Assembly (NCBI GenBank): GCA_000827495.1
Contig: KN817698.1
Span: 1 to 35,750 of the forward strand
From: Hypholoma sublateritium FD-334 SS-4
Lineage: Eukaryota > Basidiomycota > Agaricomycetes > Agaricales > Strophariaceae
Length of the DNA: 35,750 nt
Reading direction: 5' to 3'
Part shown: positions 30,671-35,750 of the stretch, piece by piece
How the letters are laid out: the number at the start of each line of letters is the position of its first letter
How positions within the stretch are numbered: the stretch's first letter is position 1
Notes under the pieces: model-generated
Database searches by the model: none
The model's input: the letters and a program-made list of their open reading frames with translations, nothing else
Told to the model about the DNA's origin: nothing
Program-made: the position numbers and the translations under genes

Positions 30671-31330
30671 CTACGGGTGTCTGCCATCTGACCCTTCCAC
30701 GCATGAATTGGAACGGTGCTCCAAGAACCGCTCGTTCCAGCACGTATCAGTGCAGTACCCCGCGACCTCCTTTCCACACCTCTGGCACACTATGTCCCAC
30801 TCCGTGATAGGACACGCCATCCCCGGTGGCGTGCGCCGGCGCATTTCCCGCATGAACCCCTCCTGCGGAAAATCCAGCGGATAGACAGTCGACCAGCTCC
30901 TATAATCGAGCTTGCGCGCCTCGTCGTTCGGGATGGGCACGCGCGGCTCCGCCCAATACTTAAACGCGGCGAGACGCGCTGCGGGGTCGGCCCAAATCAC
31001 CGCGCGCTCGCTCCGCGGGCGCCATGCGGCGGCTGCTTGGGTCTGGTTTGCCGCCTGCGGGGACATCGCGATCCCGGCGGGTATTTTGAGCAGGCACGGT
31101 GGCCCTGGGTTTGTCACAACGAGCATGACGGCGCTGGAAAGCGGATACGTTCCCGGAGGCGCACGCGTCGTGACGACAGCCGCTGGGTGGCCTCCGGGTC
31201 CGCGGGAAGTGTGCGGGTTATGGGCGGTGCTGCGGAGGGCACTCGTTGGGAAGGGATAGTACGCGTCCAGAATATCGCACGGTGCGGCTGCGAATGGCGC
31301 CTCGGAAATGGTATTTACAGCCGGGTTCAT
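30671..31330 (-). CDS. CxxC-H-C family protein 10 (unknown function)
   Basis: Single exon, 219 codons, ATG at 31330. The N-terminus has CDILDAYYPFPTS and a Pro/Thr-rich linker. The core shows VMLVVTNPGPPCL, an Ala/Gln-rich stretch, IWADPAARLAAFKYW, NDEARKLDYRSW and DFPQEGFMREM. It ends with TEWDIVC and the knuckle C182-x2-C185-x19-H205-x4-C210 with CWNERFLEH. It is the only intact copy of a three-copy unit. The copy to the left was replaced by a retrotransposon remnant, and the copy to the right is a pseudogene sharing NDEAR, the MPQE/FPQE segment and QRCG. It converges tail-to-tail with array X6. Function unknown; zinc binding is inferred only from the CCHC spacing. Confidence 0.83.
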   Translation of the reverse strand: MNPAVNTISEAPFAAAPCDILDAYYPFPTSALRSTAHNPHTSRGPGGHPAAVVTTRAPPGTYPLSSAVMLVVTNPGPPCLLKIPAGIAMSPQAANQTQAAAAWRPRSERAVIWADPAARLAAFKYWAEPRVPIPNDEARKLDYRSWSTVYPLDFPQEGFMREMRRRTPPGMACPITEWDIVCQRCGKEVAGYCTDTCWNERFLEHRSNSCVEGSDGRHP

Positions 31331-31431
31331 TGATAATAACTGATTTGAGGAATAAGACAGAGAAGAGGAGGCTAAAGCTAGAATTTTTAACTGCGTCGTG
31401 GGGCTTGGTGGTGAGACCCATCGTAAACATA

Positions 31432-31450
31432 AGCTGTCTTATATACCTAG
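31432..31450 (-). promoter_or_regulatory. TATA box of the gene at 30671-31330
   Basis: CTAGGTATATAAGACAGC on the minus strand, about 105-115 bp before the ATG. It is preceded by GTGGCATTCCT, as in other family promoters. Confidence 0.6.
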
Positions 31451-31761
31451 AGGAATGCCACTAAAACTTATTCTAGCCGAAGGCCACGAGAACAGGCCAC
31501 CATTAATTACCCGTTTTGGATTATGGCATGCCCCACGATCGCGAGGCCCGCTTTCCTGGCCGCGCTTTCTGAATTGCATCCCACATCTCTGGAGCCACAG
31601 GATACGCAAGCGGCGCCGTTTCAGCTGGTGCCATGCATTGCAACAGCCGATCCCTCTTCGTCTCCGGAGGAGAAGACGGTGCGTGTCGTTACATCAGGTG
31701 TCGAGTATCAGTATTATCACTCATCGTTCAAAGAAGACATACCGAAAGACATACCGATATC
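31451..31761. other. Distal promoter region of gene 10
   Basis: No second gene. This stretch is present only in copy B; the matching part of copy A was lost with the retrotransposon event. It ends at the point where homology with 28366 begins. Confidence 0.4.
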
Positions 31762-32425
31762 ATAAGCAGAAAAGTTATATCAAGTGAATGGTTGTGCGAT
31801 TCTGGTAGCCACAGAATGGTCAAAATAGCATGGCAGGTAGGCACAGCATGCAGTCCGTCTAGGCGCGTCTGCGTAGTGACGCCGGTAAAATCGGCACGCA
31901 CATTGCTCTGCCGAGTCAAGCCGATTCTTCACACGCACATTAGCGTGCCGCGTATAGGAATAACGCTAACTTGTCCCATTTAACGTGTTTGCCATAAGTT
32001 AGCACCAGCGTACCCATCTATGTGGTCGATTCGGGGTACAAGTGCAATGGGTACCCCACAATTCCCAGAAATAAAGATCCTGATTAAGACTGTTGTGTAT
32101 AACAAATTTCTTTTGCAAATATTGCTAGTGATCTCAAGACTGTTCTGTATAACAATTTCTTTTGCGAATATAGGTAGTGATCTATGTACATATTTAGCTG
32201 GGGAGATATAGTGATCCGTTAGAGGAATTATTGTACAACATGAAGCGGTAATCATAGAAAGTGATAAAGATAGCACACACGATACCTTTTCTATCCGTCT
32301 GAGAGATGTACGGAGGGGAATAAGCGTGAGTGCGCCACGCAATCCACGTACCGGTACAGATCATGCATCTCGGCGTCATCCTTCGCAGCCACCGCGAGTC
32401 CTGCATGTCCCCTGCCAACCAAGCC

Positions 32426-32869
32426 TTCCCGGATTACGTGGCGTTTGAGTGGACTCGTCGGGCGAGCCGTCGACGATCGCACCACAAAGGCAACAGTTCA
32501 TCGCCCGACATAGGTGTCCTCTGGGAGAGCGCGTCAGACGATACCCACGCACCGCACGCCCTAATCGCTCTTTAACTTCGGTAGGAGATGGAGCTGCGCT
32601 GCGCGCATATCAGCCCGCGTTGGGCGCAGAGCACGATAGGGCTCGGAGAAGGATGTATACCTGTCGGTGCAGGAACGCAGACGACGGGACGAGGGTAAAT
32701 GGTTCCATGGTGCGCCGTGCGTTCGGGGGAAGGCGCGATGAAACGCTAACACTTCGTCGTATTCTTCTGCCCTCAGGCTCTGGAAATGAGGCCTGAAAAA
32801 TGCGTCAGTTGCGGCGCTCGTGCGTGCGGATGCGCGGAGCTGCGGGGCGTACCGTAGGGTATGCGGACG
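32426..32869. other. Spacer with possible decayed family gene
   Basis: Lies on the downstream side of an orphan promoter block (32870-33375), where a family gene would be expected on the minus strand. I found no knuckle motif or core segment here, so any gene is lost or beyond recognition. Confidence 0.3.
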
Positions 32870-33375
32870 TGTGTCAGGTCGCTGGAGAGGAATATTCCTC
32901 GGTGGTCGGTAGGATTTTCAATGATTGTGTTCAGGCGCCTTTTGTGCGGCGCTTTGATGCAGTGGGCTGGGATGCGCAAGCTATGGGACAGAAGTAGTGG
33001 GCGGTGTGTCGTTGCCGAATATGCGAGGGGCGACGTACGTCGGTCGTGTGCATTTAGGTCGTGAGATGGCTTTTGTGGCGAGCCAGGCAGAGTACTGCGA
33101 AAGTAAGGGGAGATGAGTGGCACTTTCGCTGCGTGGGGGTTCGCCTTGAAACGAGACGTACGGTAAACGTTTCTCGTACAACACAGACTGCCTATGCGAC
33201 GGTTGATACAGAGAGGCGCTGCAGAGTGGTACTGGGCGGAAGGACATCGGAAGCGTTGGATGCGCGAGGATATCTTGTTATTCTGAAAATCAGACCGCTT
33301 TTATACACTGCGGGAGGACAATGGGGACGGCGGACAAAGGCGCCTCCTTTGTCGCGCACAATGCTTTACCCCCGG
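32870..33375 (-). repeat. Orphan promoter block D1
   Basis: Homologous to 34985-35400, the upstream region of the pseudogene at 34320-34940. Shared segments include CAATGATTGTGTTCAGGCG, GGGGAGATGAGTGGC, GACGTACGGTAA, and GGACAATGGGGAYGGCGGAC. It contains a TATA box, TATAAAAGCGG, at about 33294-33304 on the minus strand. No family gene follows it. Confidence 0.65.
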
Positions 33376-33665
33376 ATTAACGCACATGGGCGCTGTAGTC
33401 AGCAGCGCTTTCTAACTAAGAACTGTAGGAGGACGTGTATCATCTGCATCTCTTGTATATAATATTTAGTTGTTCACCGAACTCGAGGGCATGCAGTAAA
33501 TTCTACTTAGTGATTGTTTGACGCAGGTTCCACTTCCCTGACTTATTGGTGGCCGGGATGCGCGTATTCCGGGCCACAGCGCTCCATTGGCACGCTGCAC
33601 GTCGTCTACGCGCATATTGAGAAAACCAACGCATGGGTTTCAGTAAGCCCGCCATATGTATCACA
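33376..33665. other. Spacer, nothing recognised
   Basis: Between the orphan promoter block and the decayed third copy of the segmental unit. No gene or repeat recognised. Confidence 0.3.
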
Positions 33666-33860
33666 AATATCAGGAGCCCAGATTACGAGCGTGAATACGC
33701 GCCAGAACATACATCCCGTCTACGAAAAAAACTATCGATATAACGATGCACCGTCGAAGACCCTCCAGACCTATCGATGGCGTACTACATACAATGTCCG
33801 CCATCTGCCCATTACCGCATGAATTCGCACGGTGCTCCAAACACCGCACGTCCAGCACCA
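33666..33860 (-). pseudogene. 3' end of broken CxxC-H-C gene 11
   Basis: Decayed third copy of the sequence at 27030-27170 and 30540-30730 (GCGCCAGAACATA, CGAAAAAAACTATCGATATAACGATG). It includes the last coding segment of the family. The minus strand reads RCLEHRANSCGNG, matching RFLEHRSNSC in the intact gene 10, at about 33803-33845. The rest of the gene lies about 460 bp away, beyond an inserted segment. Confidence 0.7.
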
Positions 33861-33861
33861 G

Positions 33862-34320
33862 CACATTACAACGGGCGAAACGAAAAGCAAAGCATAATAA
33901 AATTAGATGGGATGAGTGTACTATGAATGTGAGTAGACAATTACTTGTTTGTAAAACCAAGAAATAGACGAAATATAAGTAATTTTTCGGAATTCAAGCC
34001 GAGTAGTCACGGAAAAACTGTACCCATTGCGCGCCGTACACCTGCCGAGGCATATGGAGCACCAGAGCCTCATTACCAGACGCTTGATCTACCTGTTTGA
34101 TGATAGCTGCTGAAGAATGCGCTATTTGAGGTAACTGCTTGCCCAACTGCTTTTGTCCTTCTGTGTAAGCTCTTGTAGACCCTCGCGGCCTGGTGAATAC
34201 GACGTGGGGGCACCGTATAGTCATTTATTTGATGGATAGCATACCAACGACTTCAGCGCGGTGTCGAGGTCAAGCTTCCAATCGACGATGTCCGCAACGA
34301 ATTTGCCCTCCACACGGAAC
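33862..34320 (-). other. Insertion in gene 11 carrying an unknown coding fragment
   Basis: This segment interrupts gene 11 exactly between its CTDTC and RCLEH codons. On the minus strand it has a protein-like frame at 34224-33994 containing TEGQKQLGKQLPQIAHSSAA and QVYGAQWVQFFRDYSA. Just upstream is a second fragment, KFVADIVDWKLDLDTALKSL, followed by a GTATGC...TTCACCAG string that could be a 56-nt intron. The family is not recognised. It may be a piece of a host gene moved here by recombination or by a mobile element. There is no poly(A) tract or obvious target-site duplication. Confidence 0.45.
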
Positions 34321-34940
34321 ATGTATCAGTGCAGCACCCCCCAACCGCCGTGCCGCACCGCTGACACACCATGCCCCACTGCGTACCAGGACACGCCAGC
34401 TGCAGCGGTGCAGGTCCGCATGAACACCTCTTGCGGCATCTCCAGCGGAGCGGCGGTCGTCCAGCGCCCAAAATCGAGCGTGCGTGCCTCGTCGTTCGAG
34501 GTGGGTGCGCGCGGCGTCTCCCTGCACATATACGCGGCGAGTCACGCCGTGGGGTTGGCCCAGGGCGCCGCGAGCGCCATGCGGCGGCTGCGGGCATGTA
34601 TCGCGCCGCCTGCAGACAACGCGCCCGGCGGGCACGTCGCGGTGGCGCGGTGGCACTGCGGTCGTGACGGAGAGCATGACGGCGCCGGAGCGCCTCTACA
34701 CGCCTGCGCCCGGCGCCGGCGCGTCGGCGTTGACTTCGAGAGGCGCACGCGTCGGTCCGGGGACGGTGTGCGGTGTGGGGAGTATGATTCTGGACGCCTG
34801 CTTGTCGACGCTTCCGGAGGCGGAGCGGAAGGTGGTTCCGCGGCCCGGGACGGGACGGGCGACGACACCCCCCCACTTCGTCTTCTTCCTCTATATGGCT
34901 GACAGGAGGAAACTTGAGAATAACAGCGGAATGGGATGGG
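34320..34940 (-). pseudogene. Broken CxxC-H-C gene 11, 5' and middle part
   Basis: Degenerate relative of gene 10, matched across different frames. It has AVMLSVTTAVPP (frame 1), AAAAWR (frame 2), and WANPTA, stop, LAAYM then NDEARTLDFGRW and EMPQEVFMR (frame 3). It ends with QWGMVCQRCGTAVGGCCTDTC (frame 2). The stop stands where gene 10 has Arg in WADPAARLAA, consistent with a CGA to TGA change. No ATG exists at the position of the gene 10 start. After CTDTC the coding sequence is cut by the insertion at 33862-34320. The first Cys pair is still present. Confidence 0.8.
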
Positions 34941-34984
34941 GTGTCAGCTGGTGCTCGTGTTAGGATGCGCTGAGCGAGGGACGC

Positions 34985-35400
34985 ACCGTAGGGTCTGGGT
35001 GGGCTTTCAATGATTGTGTTCAGGCGTCTTCTGTGCGGCGTTGGAATTTCTGTCGCTCGGGGGGCGGTCGTGGGCATGTTGTAGTCAGTGGTAGTATGTG
35101 TCGTGAGGTGTTCGCCGATTTTGGAGAGCTAGGTAGGGGGTCCGCGAAGTGGGGGAGATGAGTGGCGCTTTCATTGCGTGAGAGGTGAAATGGGACGTAC
35201 GGTAAGGTCTTCACGCGACACACGACGCGCGTACGCTGCGGAAGAGATAGCGAGGAGATGTAGGGAGATGTCTGCACCCCTGTACGTTCGGGGATATCTT
35301 GTCGGGTGATACTGACGATGAGTTTAGAGCGCTTTTTATGCACTGCGCGAGGACAATGGGGATGGCGGACAAAGGGGGCGTCCTTTGTCGCTCGAGATAG
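34985..35400 (-). repeat. Promoter block D2 of pseudogene 11
   Basis: Duplicate of block D1. It carries a TATA box, GCATAAAAAGCGC, at about 35331-35343 on the minus strand. GGACAATGGGGATGGCGGACAAAGG lies just upstream and is shared with D1. Confidence 0.6.
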
Positions 35401-35750
35401 TCCATCATCTACCTGCAGTACATCGGCGGAATATTCAGTAGCGCCGTCTCAAAAGCGATTGTTGAAGCAGTTATATCGTTTGCGTTTCTTGTATACAATC
35501 AAAGAGCGCTTTGAGCGTCCGATGGACTCGTGAGACTGCGGTAATTTTTATTCGGCGACTGTGTAATAGATGTATATTCACAGATTAAATCAGAGGAAGT
35601 GAGTTCCATATGGGAACCTACTCTGAGATCTGCTTCTACCGCGGGGCTTCGCGCGTACTGCACAAAGACGAACGCATGTCCAACAGCAGAATACGCTATG
35701 CCGCGTACGGCGTCGCGGCAAATACCGGCAACCGCCGGTATTTTGTCGGA
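35401..35750. other. Window end, nothing recognised
   Basis: No gene supported. A short hairpin (9-bp stem, 4-nt loop) lies at 35721-35742, next to a CGCGTACGGCGTCGCGG string that has relatives near 10272 and 18954. Confidence 0.35.

Larger units (their letters stand above)
29895..32425. repeat. Segmental duplication copy B (intact gene)
   Basis: Contains the end of array X6, a shared spacer, the intact gene 30671-31330 with its promoter, and upstream sequence homologous to 28366-29135. A duplicated 60-bp stretch (CTGTTSTGTATAACAAATTTC) lies inside it at about 32088-32180 but only once in copy A. It is offset from copy A by about 3.5 kb. Confidence 0.85.

Noticed and set aside
4922..31330. 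Family members as secreted effectors
   Set aside because: None of the nine intact proteins begins with a hydrophobic signal peptide, and no membrane segment is visible.
4922..31330. Family as mating-type homeodomain or other known transcription-factor cluster
   Set aside because: No homeodomain, Zn2Cys6, bZIP or HMG signature is present; the only clear motif is the C-terminal CCHC knuckle.
34253..35077. Gene 11 as an intact 274-codon gene
   Set aside because: Family similarity jumps between three frames, a stop replaces a conserved Arg, the ATG is missing, and the C-terminus is cut by an insertion. Introns do not explain the frame changes.
35721..35742. 9-bp stem hairpin at the window end as a terminator
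   Set aside because: Short, without a transcript context, and factor-independent terminators are not expected in a fungal genome.
1..35750. CRISPR arrays, bacterial operons, rRNA or tRNA genes
   Set aside because: No repeat-spacer arrays or rRNA-like stretches were seen, and no convincing tRNA cloverleaf or A/B box pair. Gene structure is fungal.

Overview
The window looks like a repeat-rich, fast-rearranging stretch of a basidiomycete (Agaricomycete-type) nuclear genome. It carries a Plavaka-type transposase gene with nine short spliceosomal introns, a Ty3-like LTR fragment, TATA-box promoters, and long gene-poor blocks. Nothing bacterial is present: no operons, no Shine-Dalgarno pattern. 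Scattered single Ns occur only in the first 3.1 kb.

Layout. 1-2601 (minus) is the transposase gene, whose reading frame stays open through ten exons to the window edge. From 4.9 kb to 35 kb the window is dominated by one protein family that I do not recognise. Nine apparently intact single-exon genes lie at 4922-5716 (+), 6002-6736 (-), 7498-8313 (-), 8767-9429 (-), 12742-13371 (+), 13649-14341 (-), 21130-21777 (-), 22966-23853 (-) and 30671-31330 (-). Two members are broken, at 15495-16913 and at about 33800-34940. All have a variable Pro/Ser/His-rich N-terminus, a strand ending near Gly-Pro, and a C-terminal knuckle C-x2-C-x19-H-x(3-5)-C with a W-N-G-R-Y-like motif just before the His. Most have a similar TATA box 30-140 bp upstream of the ATG.

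Between the genes lie pyrimidine-rich (+ strand) repeat blocks at 3.5-4.7, 10.6-11.8, 17.5-18.1, 20.0-20.6, 24.6-26.9 and 29.1-30.5 kb. Several contain tandem units of roughly 190-230 bp punctuated by splice-like signals. They might be repeated exons of a spliced, possibly non-coding, transcript; this is inference.

The cluster has grown by segmental duplication. Block 13.4-14.9 kb is repeated at 15.3-17.5 kb, where the gene copy is split by a 963-bp element with terminal inverted repeats. A unit of about 3.5 kb (26-29 kb and 29-32.4 kb, with a decayed third copy at 33.7-35.4 kb) shows three fates of one gene. It is replaced by an LTR plus gag fragment, kept intact, or broken by a nonsense change, frameshifts and an insertion.

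How the genes work together cannot be read from the sequence. The candidate new system is this birth-and-death cluster of small putative zinc-binding proteins with shared promoters. Its biochemical role is unknown.
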